Assembly (NCBI RefSeq): GCF_026914185.1
Contig: NC_070568.1
Location: 3,988,001 to 4,052,000 of the forward strand
DNA length: 64,000 nucleotides
Origin: Puccinia triticina
Lineage: Eukaryota; Basidiomycota; Pucciniomycetes; Pucciniales; Pucciniaceae
Direction: 5' to 3'
Shown here: piece by piece, positions 11,274-21,502 of the stretch
How positions within the stretch are numbered: the first letter of the stretch is position 1
Layout: every line of letters begins with the position of its first letter
Program-made: the position numbers and the translations under genes
The notes under the pieces: model-generated
Databases searched by the model: none
Told to the model about the DNA's origin: nothing
The model's input: only the letters and a program-made list of their open reading frames with translations

Positions 11274-11593
11274 TGTAAGGGTCTGGTGGACCCTCACTGG
11301 AGGTAAGGAGGAAACGGGTGAGTGGGACGAGGCCGGAGCCTTTGGAGCTTTCTAGTTCCAACATGTACTGGATTTCAGGGGGCTAGCCAGTAGAGAGAAG
11401 GGTCCAAGATCTCTCTGTAAGTACAACTAGAGGAAAGAGAGAGAGGAGAAGGAGAAAGGCTTTCCTAGCCAGTAGAGAGAAGGGTCCAAGATCTCTACTG
11501 GTCTAGGAGAGAAGAGAGGCAAGACTAAGTAAAAGGAGCTTATGTAATCATGTGATAGGCCTTGTGAAGCCACACTGAAGGTGGGGGTTTACA
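11274..11593 (-). mobile_element. solo LTR, family B, target duplication CTTTC
   Basis: A 320-bp element starts TGTAAGGGTC and ends GGGTTTACA, obeying the TG...CA rule. The five bases on each side are CTTTC, a perfect target duplication. It matches in reverse orientation the 317-bp solo LTR at 39006-39322 (GGGTCYRGTGGACCCTCAC and GAGAGAGG blocks). No internal region is left, so it arose by LTR-LTR recombination. The related solo LTR has its own intact duplication, which confirms the ends. Confidence 0.85.
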
Positions 11594-11818
11594 CTTTCCA
11601 CCTGATATAAATTGATTGGTCCAAGAGGAAGTAGTGGAGTGTTCCCCTTGGACCGATACAATGTATAGGTATTGGTCTGAGAGGATCAGTCTCCTCTTCT
11701 ACCTTGGAAGGAACAACCTGCTTCTTTCATATCACTCAAAACAAACCCTTCTTCCTGTCCACCCGATTTAATTTGATTGGCTTGAGAGGAAGAAGGGGTG
11801 TTTTCCCCTTGGACCAAT
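11594..11818. repeat. inverted repeats ATTGGTCCAAG / CTTGGACCRAT
   Basis: Two to three hairpin-like units occur in tandem, for example ATTGGTCCAAGAGG with CCCCTTGGACCGAT (11617-11657) and ATTGGCTTGAGAGG with CCCCTTGGACCAAT (11776-11819). They look like small palindromic repeats and carry no gene. Confidence 0.45.
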
Positions 11819-11935
11819 CACCAGGGGAGATATGTTCCCACTCCCCAGAGAGTGCCAGAGCTGAATTTTATGTGAGTTTTGGTAGGATGTGGGCCTGATG
11901 TGGATTAGTAACTCATCCCTAAATCCAAGTATATT
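11819..11935 (+). mobile_element. end fragment of CACTA-like family C
   Basis: It begins with the family terminus CACCAGGGGAGATATG and continues like the inverted right end of the element at 7567-8664 (GCCAGAGCTGAATTTTATG, GATGTGGATTAGTAACTCATCC). Similarity is lost after about 11930, so only one end is present. Confidence 0.6.
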
Positions 11936-13251
11936 AAAGTCTCAGGTTCGTAGAAAAAAAATTCAAGGGTTTCCCCTACAACTTGACAAATTACAAAAAG
12001 AAAATCAGAGGTTTTCCCCCCTACAAAACAAGCAACAGCCAAACCGCAACAGCCACAGTAAAAAAAAAAAAAACACAAAAAAAAAAGCGCACAAAATTAC
12101 AAGTGTCACAGAGGGAAAACAGAAAACCGCGCCCAGCCACCTAGCGCAGCAAGCTGACACATCGTGGCCCTCCGCCCATCCCTGTCTAGCAGGGCCAAAA
12201 GCGTCGGGAGGAAGGCCCCCAGCCCTAAAGCACAAGGGGGGCCCACGAGTATCCCCCGCCGGACTGCGCAATTGCAACAGCGGACGGGGGTGAGACGACC
12301 CCCAAGCTGGAATTACAGCTGGTGAGTCGCCTGAGGAAAACTAACCTCATCCCCCCCCCTCCTTTTATAGACCACGCCAATGCTTTGATACCCTCCAGGC
12401 ACACTACCCACCCCCCCAAGCCACGGACACCAAACCCCGCCGTATCTAGCTACCACACTGCAACCGTACTAACGGCCACTTCGCCACACGACCACGGCCT
12501 TGACGACAGAGTCACATCACCAGGCCGACACGACATAACCCCCACAACAACCCGCACGGCACACGACAACACCGAACCTTTGCCGCGCGGCTTGATGAGA
12601 AGTTTCTAGGCCGTTTCCACACATCCCCCGCCACGGCGTCAGCTTGTATCCAAACAACCGCCGGGCGTATCCAAACTAACACCACGGTCCAAGCTTGTAA
12701 CCAAACCACCACTGCCATATTGCCAATCCTGACCCAGCAACTCCACATTTCAAGCTTCTACCCTGCTGATTGTTGATCAATTCTTTGACCTGATCTAAAC
12801 ACCAGCCACACACATTCTCCCTAGAACACTCCGTTGCGGGAAAGCCTTGCCCGCCTCCTCGCGGCCTTTCGCGCCCTTCGATTTGTCCATCGACCCTTTG
12901 CCTCTGCTGCTATTTCTAGGGCTGGGGCTGGGGCTGTGGGCTCCGGCAAACATTGCGCTCTAAGGGTACGTCTCTTTCCTCGGCTTCACATGATTATTCC
13001 AAGCGGAGAAGCCATCCTGGCCCAGGCTGGAGTTTAGCTGATCCAAACTTTTTCAGCCCGTCATTGAGGTCAGTTAGCAGTTCATTTTGTGACTTGGCAA
13101 AAGGTTGGCTCGCAATGCTTCCACTTGCTGATTGCAAAGGATTCATCAATCAACCTTGCACTTGACACCGGGCCACCTCGACCTCACCGCTAGCACAGCA
13201 CACTCCTGATATTGATTGCAAGTCAACCCGTTCCTCTCAAAGTCCTCAAAA
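11936..13251. other. no confident gene; upstream region of ATP18
   Basis: C-rich and A-rich patches, frames with no domains. The 300 bp before 13252 should contain the promoter and 5' UTR of the subunit J gene; CT-rich stretches are present but no clear TATA box. Frames at 12834-13165 (Arg/Ala-rich) might be leader sequence or chance. Confidence 0.35.
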
Positions 13252-13540
13252 ATGGTATGTACAATCTTTTGAGAATTATATCCCCTCGTGAAAGCCCATC
13301 TGATGTGCTTTTCTTTCTACCATATTTGCTTGCTTTGCTTTCTTTCAGTCTTTCTTTGGTGTCCGAGCTTGGCCCACTCCCGTGTTCAGGCCAATGAGTC
13401 ACTTCATGATTGGTGGGGCCATTACGTCTTTTTACCTGGTTAACAAGACGCAAAACGCCATGCTCAAATGTTGGTCCTCTTGCCCCCTGTTGATCATTTA
13501 TTCTTTTGCACCAGCGGAGCTCTCTAACCCATTGTATTAA
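13252..13540 (+). CDS. ATP18: mitochondrial F1Fo ATP synthase subunit J (Atp18)
   Basis: The first exon is only the ATG (13252-13254), followed by a GTATGT donor and a 94-bp intron ending TTTCAG at 13348. Exon 2 (13349-13469) encodes SFFGVRAWPTPVFRPMSHFM, a hydrophobic segment IGGAITSFYLV, then NKTQNAMLK. A 45-bp intron (13470-13514, GTTGGT...CACCAG) would join to SELSNPLY and a stop at 13538. The result is about 49 residues; without the second intron it is about 64. Fungal subunit J is a roughly 60-residue single-span protein of the membrane Fo sector with the same plan: FFG-R-[WF]-PTPV-RP, membrane helix, K-Q-A--KSE, short tail ending near DPRNP. It acts in the inner mitochondrial membrane. 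The Tc1-type transposon begins only 143 bp after the stop. The second intron is less certain than the first. Confidence 0.75.
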
Positions 13541-13682
13541 CATACATTACGCAACGTTGTACATACAGCTCACGATTATGCCAAGAATCCTAGGAACCCG
13601 CATGGTCAGTTATTCTTTGATTCAGATTGAAATCTCCCTCGCCGTGCAGTGCTGCCCCACCCAACTGTTTTTTTCATATGTA

Positions 13683-14149
13683 CAGCAATACCAAAAAAGC
13701 TTGCGGGTGGGCGAGGCTGAAAATCCAACAGACAAAATTTTCGCTTCAGCCCCGCCCCCTGTATTCTTCCAATTCTTCTCATCTTCCAGCCCCTTTGCCC
13801 TTGACCATATCCCATATCCCCTCCCACCTCCGCCATCAGAAATGGCCTCCGACCGAATCCCCCCCCACCGGACCCAACCACTGCCCAGCCGCCCCCAACC
13901 GCCAGCCAGGAACCAATCCAGCAACCACCCAAAAAAAATTTTCACCGGTAAGCCGCCACCCTTTTTCCGCATCCATGATCAATCACTCACGTCCGCTCTG
14001 AAACTGCCCAGCCGCTGCAAGACTAGCCACCACCCAGTATCCCACCCGGCCCCCCAAAAAAAATCTTTGGTGAGCCCCCTTTTTTGCATCCTTTGACCGC
14101 CGGATCAACCACTGACAGTGGTTGTTGCCACCCTCCTTGTCCCCGGCCC
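13683..14149 (+). repeat. left terminal inverted repeat of the Tc1-type element
   Basis: It matches the reverse complement of 31807-32318 over nearly its whole length. Shared landmarks are AAAAAGCTTGCGGGTGGGC, CCCCGCCCCCTGTATTCTTC, GACCATATCCCATATCCCC and CCGCCGGATCAACCACTGA. The main differences are a segment near 13975-14020 and an extra block in the right copy. Frames read through it on both strands are by-products. Confidence 0.8.
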
Positions 14150-14250
14150 AATTTTGTAGCCGCTGCCTGATTCTCGTGAGTTTAGTTTTTTATTGTCCCC
14201 CCCCCCCCCGCCCCGCAAACCGTTGCTGACCAAAATCGTACCCCCAGACA

Positions 14251-14648
14251 ATGTCAATTCCACCTTCCAACAAGCGATTCAGCGTCACCCGCCGGGTGGA
14301 CCCGCTGCCCTTCGCCAATGTGCATGGCGAGCCGCAAGAGTCTTACCTGCTGCCGAGTCAGCCGCCTGACTCTCAGGCGCAGGCCTGCCGGTTGTTCTTT
14401 GAAGATGGCGACCCAGCGGCGGCAGAGAATTCCACGGAACCGACCGCAACCGCACCCGCGCCCAACGGGAGCCGACCCGGCCCAGCAACTCCTGGCACTC
14501 ACCATCAACCCGGCCGCGGGCCACCGTCCCCCAAACTACCCGGGCAATAACCGTGGAGCATCATGTCTTCATCCGCACTCCCGCGGGCCAGCTAGCTCTT
14601 GCAAATCCAACTGCCCCCATTGCGTCAACCACGAAGATTTGGGAGCGG
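14251..14648 (+). pseudogene. accessory gene of the Tc1-type element, 5' part
   Basis: The ATG at 14251 opens a frame of 99 codons (MSIPPSNKRF..., Pro/Ala-rich). The coding signal then appears to shift frame twice: near 14470 to a frame with DPAQQLLALTINPAAG, and near 14545 to a frame with VEHHVFIRTPAG...TTKIWER. The last frame runs exactly up to the gypsy LTR at 14649 and resumes in register after it (27473, VIPKGEAVLK). No GT-AG intron explains the shifts, so this part looks decayed. The protein family is not recognised. An intron ending CCCCCAG just before 14251 may carry a 5' UTR. Confidence 0.55.
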
Positions 14649-15630
14649 TGTGGTAACCCTGTTCCCACTCATATCACCATTCTCATATCATAAATATCCC
14701 TCACATATCCATCATTATTATTCCAGATTCAGATTCTACACCTCATTTTACCCCTAGTCACTCACTCATACCACCCTGAAATTCCCTTTGGATCAGAAGT
14801 TATTAGCATATACAGTTTCATTGGTATTTTCCTGCTTCTCACATTTCATCTACATTACATATTCCAGTCATCATCACCATAGCTACATATATTACACATT
14901 ACATAGTGCTCATCATTACATCACTTCATCATTACATTACATAGTGCTCATCATTACATCACTTCATCATTACATTACATAGTGCTCATCATTACTTCAC
15001 TTCATCATTACATTACATAGTGCTCATCATTACTTCACTTCATCATTACATTACATAGTGCTCATCATTACTTCACTTCATCACTACATTTCATCATTGT
15101 TCATCTTCAGACCTTGTCACATTGTGCTCATCATGATTTCCCCTTGTTGTATTTCCTCACATATATACTCCCCTCTATATGTTGTATCCCCACATTGAAT
15201 TTCTACTCCATACACCCTGTATGACCTTTTCACCACACCATTAGATACACCTTCATCAGTACATATTTCACCACACCATTAGATAACATTGCCATTCACA
15301 CATCTTATACACTTTCATACATACCAGAAATATATCCCCCTGCATATATCATTCACATTTGCACATCACCTTTCATCTTTGCCCCCCGCTACTCCTCCAC
15401 TCCTCCTCATACCCTACAGGTACAAGTAGTCAGCTCATAGTATTAGTCAGTCTAAGATTATAGTAGTAAAGCCACACCTTTCTTCTTTTTCTTAGTGTTA
15501 CACTCATCCCCAGTAGTATTAGTCAGGAAGGCAGCTCTTATATCAGCATCCTTGGCATAGCTTACATTAGTACTAGTGTAGTTATATATTTCCCTTCCCA
15601 GCTCTATTCTCCCATTTGAGTAGTTCCACA
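14649..15630 (+). repeat. 5' LTR of the gypsy element
   Basis: It starts TGTGGTAACC and ends GTTCCACA, with imperfect terminal inversion (TGTGG/CCACA). It contains five tandem units of about 38 bp with the core ACATAGTGCTCATCATTAC (14903-15075). The copy at 25545-27468 has the same plan with one unit shortened by 16 bp. Confidence 0.9.
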
Positions 15631-15632
15631 AG

Positions 15633-15649
15633 TGGTGTCCCAACAGTGG
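15633..15649 (+). promoter_or_regulatory. candidate primer binding site
   Basis: TGGTGTCCCAACAGTGG begins 2 bp after the 5' LTR. It starts with TGG, complementary to a tRNA 3' CCA end. Which tRNA it matches was not determined. Confidence 0.5.
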
Positions 15650-15919
15650 CCTTTCTATACTTCAGAAACATTCAGTCTTAGTAACACTCTTACCATCAGC
15701 TATATACTACTTCTCATACCTCCCTCTTCTCCATCCCTCTTCTCCATCCCTCTTTTCCATACCACTCTTTTTCCCTTCCTCTTCATTTCTACAAAAATCA
15801 CACAAAAACAATAGTCATCAGTTCCTCTTCCACTTTCAGTACCTTCAGTCACTACATACCTATACCTCCTACCTTTCCATCCTCTCCTTTCACCTAACTT
15901 CAGCTACCTTTATCCAGCC

Positions 15920-18313
15920 ATGTCTCAAGCAGGAAACTTCATCAACTTCATAGCTCCCAACCTTTACCCTCCTATGGAAGAAGCTGCCAACCAGGAACCT
16001 GTTGCTAGTACCTCTGCCAATATTCTCCCCAACAACAACAAAACCAATCCTCCAGACATGGCTCCTCCTACTATACCTAGTTTTGGACCCTACAGAAACA
16101 GCTCCCATACATCAGAGGAATCAGACTTTCTAGGAATCCCCATTCATACCTCCAGGAATCCATCCCCTAGAATCCCTTCCAACAGGACCTACATACTCAG
16201 GCCAACAGCACCAGAATCAGTCAGATCAGCCACTCACTTTTTGGATAGGGAAGCAGTCATGCCAGTCTACCAGGCCCCCACTTCCAAAGGAGTCAAGATC
16301 AGACCCATGGACAAGGAACTCTTCTTTGATGGTACCAATATGCCTGTGGAGAAGTTTATTAGGAGGTATGAAAGTGCAGGAGAACATGATGGTGCTAACT
16401 CAAGGGAGCTTGCTGCACAGATAATCTCTTTTCTCAAAGGAATGGACCTAAAGGATGAAGTAGAAGACATGTCAGGCTATGAGGACAGAGACTGGGAAAC
16501 ACTGAAGAAACAATTACTCAACAGATTTGGATCCTCTCAACCTCTGGTCAGATACACTAGACAGGACCTAAGGAATCTAGTCAGCACCACTGCTCAGGGA
16601 GGAGGTATCAGGACTTTGGAGGACTTCAAAACCTTTAGGACTAAATTTGAAACTATTTCTCATTATCTAGTAAGAATGAACTATAGCTCTGACCTGGAGG
16701 AATTTAGAGACCTTTTACTAGAAGCCCTCAGCCAGGAATTGGAACTTGCAGTCACAGATGAACTTCTCAGGGACAACCAAATGCTTTCTACCAAGGATGG
16801 AGGGGATATTCTGCCAAGTACTGAGGTTTTGCTCACCTACATCCACAAAAAGGTCAAATCAGTAGCAGTCATCAACAGGAGGAGACTCAACAGGACAGAT
16901 ACCCCACAGACTAAGGACAACTTACCTGGCATTGCTCCCAAACCTTCTCCTTCCTTGGCTCAACCTTCTCCCTCTATGGCCAAACCTTCTCCTTCCATGG
17001 CCCAACCTGTCAAACCTGCTGAAACAAACCCTTTACAACAACAGCTTGATACTCTCACCAAACAATTTGCTGCCTTCTCAGTTGGAAAATCTATACCACC
17101 TCACATGGACAACACCATTGCAGGATTCAGACCCACCAGATGCTACTACTGCTTTCAGGATACCCATGGAACAACCAGATGCAGCAGGCTCACCAAGGAT
17201 ATCAACTCAGGCCAGGTCATCAAGGAAGGCAGGGACTATAAACTCCCAGATCAAACACCAATTCCATGGGATACTAGGAGACCTATTCTGGATGTAGTAG
17301 AAAAATTTGCCAAGGATTCAGCCAAACTCACTACTTCTTTTGGACAGTTGGAAGATGATGACACCCCTCAACTCACTGCATATGATTCAGACATGGGCAA
17401 AAGGACCAGAGCTTCAGAGGACCAGGAGGAACCAGCACAGCCAGAGAAAAGGACCAGAAAGGAAAAGACCACTCTAATGGATATGGATGCCCAGGACCTC
17501 ATTAATATGGCCAGACCACCAGCTTCTCCAACATCTCCCTCTCCAGCAACCAAAGTCAGATTCCAAACTTCAGATCAGCAATCTTCCAGTAACCCCACCA
17601 AAGAGAAACCTGCCAGAAAAACTTACCTGGAGAAAACCTTGGCCAAAGAATACCCTGGAATAGATGAAGAAATTGCCAAAAGGATCCTTAACCAACAAAC
17701 TATTCAACTCACCATTGGAGAAACTTTTGCCATCTCTCCATCACTCTCTGAGGCAGTAAAAAGGAGGATCACCAACAGAAGAGTTCCAGTAGAGGACTCC
17801 AAATCAGCAAACTCTGGAAATCTAGACCAGGAAGAAGAGGAACCACAGGAACCAACCACTCACTATTCTTGCCCTCTTGGATATATCAACATCAGCATCA
17901 GTGGACAACAACATCAGGCCCTTCTGGATACTGGATCAATGATCAACATCATACCTGAAACTTTGGCCAACAAACTAGGACTCCAGATGACAGCCAAACC
18001 AATGAAGCTCAAAGGAATTGGGGGACACCTTACAGAAATGCCAGGAATTGCTGAAGATGTAACAGTCACCATTGAGAAAGTATCTAGGACAGTTCACTTC
18101 TGGGTAGCCAGGGGATCAGTTCAACTTATCATTGGGAAGCCCTTCTTAATGGATGTATCAGCAACTATCAACTACCATGGGGAGAGAGGAGAATCACTTT
18201 CCATTCAAAGCACCTCAGGACAAACTTACCTGGTTCCAATCCTGCTACCTAGCCACCAGAAATGGAAAACTACTCTACCAGCAAACTCAGCAACTCTGGA
18301 TTTTTTAGTCTAA
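15920..18313 (+). CDS. gag: gypsy Gag-protease polyprotein
   Basis: The 797-residue frame has a Gag region around residues 130-290 (ELFFDGTNMPVEKFIRRYE, MSGYEDRDWETLKKQLLNRF), a Pro/Ser-rich linker with KPSPSMAQP-like repeats, one CCHC zinc knuckle at residue ~408 (C-YY-C-FQDT-H-GTTR-C), a basic/acidic linker, and an aspartic protease with the catalytic DTGS motif at residue ~670, followed by a LIIGKPFL block. Gag packages the RNA and forms the virus-like particle; the protease cuts the polyprotein. The frame ends at TAA 18311-18313, directly after a T TTT TTA heptamer, so pol is expected by -1 frameshifting. The frame is intact and the element could be active for these functions. Confidence 0.92.
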   Translation: MSQAGNFINFIAPNLYPPMEEAANQEPVASTSANILPNNNKTNPPDMAPPTIPSFGPYRNSSHTSEESDFLGIPIHTSRNPSPRIPSNRTYILRPTAPESVRSATHFLDREAVMPVYQAPTSKGVKIRPMDKELFFDGTNMPVEKFIRRYESAGEHDGANSRELAAQIISFLKGMDLKDEVEDMSGYEDRDWETLKKQLLNRFGSSQPLVRYTRQDLRNLVSTTAQGGGIRTLEDFKTFRTKFETISHYLVRMNYSSDLEEFRDLLLEALSQELELAVTDELLRDNQMLSTKDGGDILPSTEVLLTYIHKKVKSVAVINRRRLNRTDTPQTKDNLPGIAPKPSPSLAQPSPSMAKPSPSMAQPVKPAETNPLQQQLDTLTKQFAAFSVGKSIPPHMDNTIAGFRPTRCYYCFQDTHGTTRCSRLTKDINSGQVIKEGRDYKLPDQTPIPWDTRRPILDVVEKFAKDSAKLTTSFGQLEDDDTPQLTAYDSDMGKRTRASEDQEEPAQPEKRTRKEKTTLMDMDAQDLINMARPPASPTSPSPATKVRFQTSDQQSSSNPTKEKPARKTYLEKTLAKEYPGIDEEIAKRILNQQTIQLTIGETFAISPSLSEAVKRRITNRRVPVEDSKSANSGNLDQEEEEPQEPTTHYSCPLGYINISISGQQHQALLDTGSMINIIPETLANKLGLQMTAKPMKLKGIGGHLTEMPGIAEDVTVTIEKVSRTVHFWVARGSVQLIIGKPFLMDVSATINYHGERGESLSIQSTSGQTYLVPILLPSHQKWKTTLPANSATLDFLV

Positions 18314-21300
18314 GGCCAGGCTTCCAACTTCACTCCTTTACAGATGGAATCCTGGACAAAAACCCAAAAGAACCAACTTTAGTCACTCATTCAGCAAAAT
18401 ATAAATCCACTCTAAAAAAAGTAAAACCAGTAAACCTACCTATGCCACTCTCACTCAACCCACCTCTATCAAGGCCTCCACTCTCTAGGGACCCTTACAC
18501 CACTCCTTTGACTCCTTTCCCTCCACCTTTCACTCCTACCTCTAAAATCACTCAAGAAAGACTGGACCTCATCAGCTTTGGACCCCCTGGATGGCTATCA
18601 GAACAAGAATACCTCTTATTAGTTTGGGTCATCACCATCAGACAAGCAGCCTTGGCCTTCTCAGAATCAGAAAGAGGACTGCTCAAACACACCTATGGCC
18701 AACCCTATGTCATCCCAGTCATCCCACATGAACCCTGGCAACAAAAACCAATCCCAATTCCAGCACCCATCAGAAACCAGGTCATAGAATTAGTAAGGGA
18801 AAGACTCAGAACTGGCCTCTATGAAAAATCCTTCTCCAGTTACTCCAGCCCTATTTTCTGTGTCAAAAAGCAGGATGGCAAGTTATGGATAGTCCATGAT
18901 CTTCAGAAACTCAACAAAGTCACTATAAAGGATGCAGGCCTACCACCATCGCCAGAGGAGCTCATAGAATCATTCACTGGAAGGGCATGCTATGGACTAG
19001 GAGACATTATGGGAGGATATGATGAAAGGGAGCTAGCACCAGAATCCAGGCCTCTTACCACTTTTGAAACACCTTTAGGCAGATTCCAACTCACCAGACT
19101 ACCCCAAGGAGCCACCAATTCAGTTGCAGTTTACCAGGCCCAAATGATGTGGATCCTCCAGGATGAACTCCCTCAGCACCTTGGAATCTTCATTGATGAT
19201 GGAGGAATTAAAGGACCAACCTCAGACTATAATGGAGCAACTCTGGATTCCAACCCTCAGATCAGAAAATTCATCTATGAATATGCCATCACCTTGGAAA
19301 GGATACTCTTTAGGATTGAAGAAGCTGGCTTAACTATCTCTGGTAAAAAGTTTGCTTGTTGTGTCCCTGCCTTAGATCTAGTGGGCCATGTTGTCTGCAA
19401 AGAAGGAAGGAAGATATCAACCAAGAAACTCAACAAAATAGAAACCTGGCCAACTCCCAACACAGCCTCTGCAGTCAGAAGCTTTCTAGGTATCTGTGTC
19501 TATGTTAGGATGTTCATCAAAAACTACTCAACTATCACTGCTCCCCTTAGGCATCTTACCAGGAAGGACTCTTCTTGGGATTGGACTCAAGACTGTCAGG
19601 AGGCCTTTGAAGAACTAAAACAAATCATTGGATCAGACATCACTCTCAAGAAGCTGGAATATGGATCAGAAGCTGGCCAAATCAAACTCTCTGTGGATTC
19701 AAGTGTTATTGCAGCAGGAGCAGTACTTACCCAAGTGGATTCCTCTGGACTGGATAGACCTGTGATTTATGAGTCAGTAGTATTTTCAAAAAGGGAATCA
19801 GAATACTCACAATCCAAATTAGAGCTCTGTGGGGTCACCAAAATTCTCAAGAAACTTCAGCATAAACTTTGGGGCCAACATTTTCTACTCAGAGTGGATG
19901 CCAAATGCCTTATTGGAATGATCAACAACCCCTCTCTTCCAAATACTCCTATGAACAGATGGATTGCCTTCATTCAGCTCTTCTCTTTTGATCTAGAACA
20001 TACCCCTGGAAAAACCTTCACCCTCCCAGATGGACTCTCAAGAAGGCCCCCTGATCCTGGTGAAGAAGATTGTCCTAGCTTTGATGAAGATGAACCTTGG
20101 ATTAAGCCACACCCTGGATTTGGACTCAAAAATTCTTCCCTTGGACTCCTTTCTTTTCCTGGATTGCTTCTGGGGACATCAGCTCAGTTGGGGGAGGGGG
20201 TAAAGACCTTACAACAGGGAATATGGAAACACTTACAAGAATATCTCTCAACTATGAACAGACCACCTGGATGCAGCCCCCTGGAATTCAAACAAATTTT
20301 GCACAAATCAGCCAACTTTTTCCTTTCTAATGGAGTCTTGCATAGGATCAACAAACCCTTTTCCCAAATAGTAGTCACCACTCCTTTAGCCCAAATCAAC
20401 ATCCTCAAATCTCTTCATGAAACACTAGACCATAGAGGTATTTCAGAAACATACAGAAGAACTAAACTCAGGTTTTGGTGGCCAGGACTCAAAAGAAGTG
20501 TAACCAGGTGGGTCCAATCCTGTGAAGCCTGCCAGAAAAGGAATTCAGTACTACCCATGGAGCCCAAGAAACCTACTGGAACATCAACAATCTTTGGAAG
20601 GGTCAGCCTGGACACAGTTCACATCAAGGCAGGCAAATGGAAATACTTGGTAATTGCTAGAGATGACCTCTCAGGATGGATTGAAGCTGTTGGTTTGGAA
20701 AATATTCAGGCAAAGAAAATCTCCCAATGGTTCCTGGAAAACTGGATCTACAGATATGGAGCACCTTGGTCAGTTACAGTGGATGGAGGATCAGAATTTG
20801 GACAACAATTTCAAAAATCTCTTCTGGAAGCTGGAATCAAAGTCAAAGTCACCACACCTTACTACCCAGAAGCTAATGGAATGGTGGAAAGAGGACATCA
20901 AGCAATCAAGGACACCCTGGTCAAACTCTGTGGACAAGAAGGCAAGAAATGGAGGAATTATTTACCCTTAGTTTTATTTGCAGATAGGATATCCACCAAA
21001 AGATCAACAGGCTATTCCCCATATGAACTGGTTCTTGGACAATCTCCCATCTTACCCATTGACTTAGAATTGGAGACTTTCTTTGGCATAGACTGGACCA
21101 AAGTGGAATCAACCCAGGATCTTCTTCTAGCTAGGACTCTTCAACTGGAAAATAGGGATTCCACTCTTCAATTGGCACATCAAAAATTACTGGACACCAG
21201 GAAAACATCTGTGGATTACTGGAACAACAAGAAAACACCCAGAAAACCTTTACAGACAGGAGAATTGGTATTAGTATACAACAAATCACTGGACTCTCAA

Positions 21301-21474
21301 TTTGGAAAACTCTTTGAAAATAAATGGAATGGACCTTCCAAAGTAAAATCTCAAAATCCTGGAGGCTCTTATATCCTGGAGGAACTAGATGGAACAGAAC
21401 TGGCCAGGAGATATGCATCAACTCATGTCAAAAAGTATCACTCTAGGACTCTAATATCTGAAAACCCACCATAA
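18262..21474 (+). CDS. pol: gypsy Pol polyprotein: reverse transcriptase, RNase H, integrase
   Basis: The pol frame is open from before 18262 to TAA 21474 and overlaps gag-pro by about 50 bp in the -1 frame; translation probably enters by slippage at 18301-18307 rather than at an ATG. RT shows the catalytic DD as FIDDGG (codon ~312 from 18262), plus GDIMGGYDERE and LTRLPQGATNS. RNase H follows (LSVDSSVIAAGAVLTQVD). The integrase has an HHCC zinc finger (HETLDHRG ... CEACQKR, codons ~718-755), then the DDE core: SLDTVH, TVDGGSEFG (~841) and ANGMVERGH (~876). No chromodomain is seen at the C-terminus. The domain order fits Ty3/gypsy. All catalytic residues looked for are present. Confidence 0.93.
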   Translation: MENYSTSKLSNSGFFSLRPGFQLHSFTDGILDKNPKEPTLVTHSAKYKSTLKKVKPVNLPMPLSLNPPLSRPPLSRDPYTTPLTPFPPPFTPTSKITQERLDLISFGPPGWLSEQEYLLLVWVITIRQAALAFSESERGLLKHTYGQPYVIPVIPHEPWQQKPIPIPAPIRNQVIELVRERLRTGLYEKSFSSYSSPIFCVKKQDGKLWIVHDLQKLNKVTIKDAGLPPSPEELIESFTGRACYGLGDIMGGYDERELAPESRPLTTFETPLGRFQLTRLPQGATNSVAVYQAQMMWILQDELPQHLGIFIDDGGIKGPTSDYNGATLDSNPQIRKFIYEYAITLERILFRIEEAGLTISGKKFACCVPALDLVGHVVCKEGRKISTKKLNKIETWPTPNTASAVRSFLGICVYVRMFIKNYSTITAPLRHLTRKDSSWDWTQDCQEAFEELKQIIGSDITLKKLEYGSEAGQIKLSVDSSVIAAGAVLTQVDSSGLDRPVIYESVVFSKRESEYSQSKLELCGVTKILKKLQHKLWGQHFLLRVDAKCLIGMINNPSLPNTPMNRWIAFIQLFSFDLEHTPGKTFTLPDGLSRRPPDPGEEDCPSFDEDEPWIKPHPGFGLKNSSLGLLSFPGLLLGTSAQLGEGVKTLQQGIWKHLQEYLSTMNRPPGCSPLEFKQILHKSANFFLSNGVLHRINKPFSQIVVTTPLAQINILKSLHETLDHRGISETYRRTKLRFWWPGLKRSVTRWVQSCEACQKRNSVLPMEPKKPTGTSTIFGRVSLDTVHIKAGKWKYLVIARDDLSGWIEAVGLENIQAKKISQWFLENWIYRYGAPWSVTVDGGSEFGQQFQKSLLEAGIKVKVTTPYYPEANGMVERGHQAIKDTLVKLCGQEGKKWRNYLPLVLFADRISTKRSTGYSPYELVLGQSPILPIDLELETFFGIDWTKVESTQDLLLARTLQLENRDSTLQLAHQKLLDTRKTSVDYWNNKKTPRKPLQTGELVLVYNKSLDSQFGKLFENKWNGPSKVKSQNPGGSYILEELDGTELARRYASTHVKKYHSRTLISENPP
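18301..18355 (+). promoter_or_regulatory. programmed -1 ribosomal frameshift signal (gag-pro to pol)
   Basis: The heptamer T TTT TTA (18301-18307) is in the correct register in the gag frame (gaT TTT TTA gtc taa). After an 8-nt spacer, the arms CCAGGCTTCC (18316-18325) and GGAATCCTGG (18346-18355) can pair with one C/T mismatch around a 20-nt loop. A -1 slip here continues as FFSLRPG in the pol frame. All three parts of a classic site (slippery heptamer, 5-9 nt spacer, stem) are present. Confidence 0.8.
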
Positions 21475-21495
21475 AAAAAAAAAAAAAAAAAAAAA
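21473..21495. terminator. A-tract between convergent pol and antisense gene stops
   Basis: A run of about 23 A lies between the pol stop (21474) and the antisense gene stop (21503-21505). It may act in 3' end formation for one or both transcripts; it may also be a length-variable homopolymer with no role. Confidence 0.3.
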
Positions 21496-21502
21496 TTCCT
21501 CC

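Noticed and set aside
13506..14096. 196-codon plus frame over the left TIR
   Set aside because: It spans the subunit J 3' end, the TA target and the TIR; the same reading appears mirrored in the right TIR.
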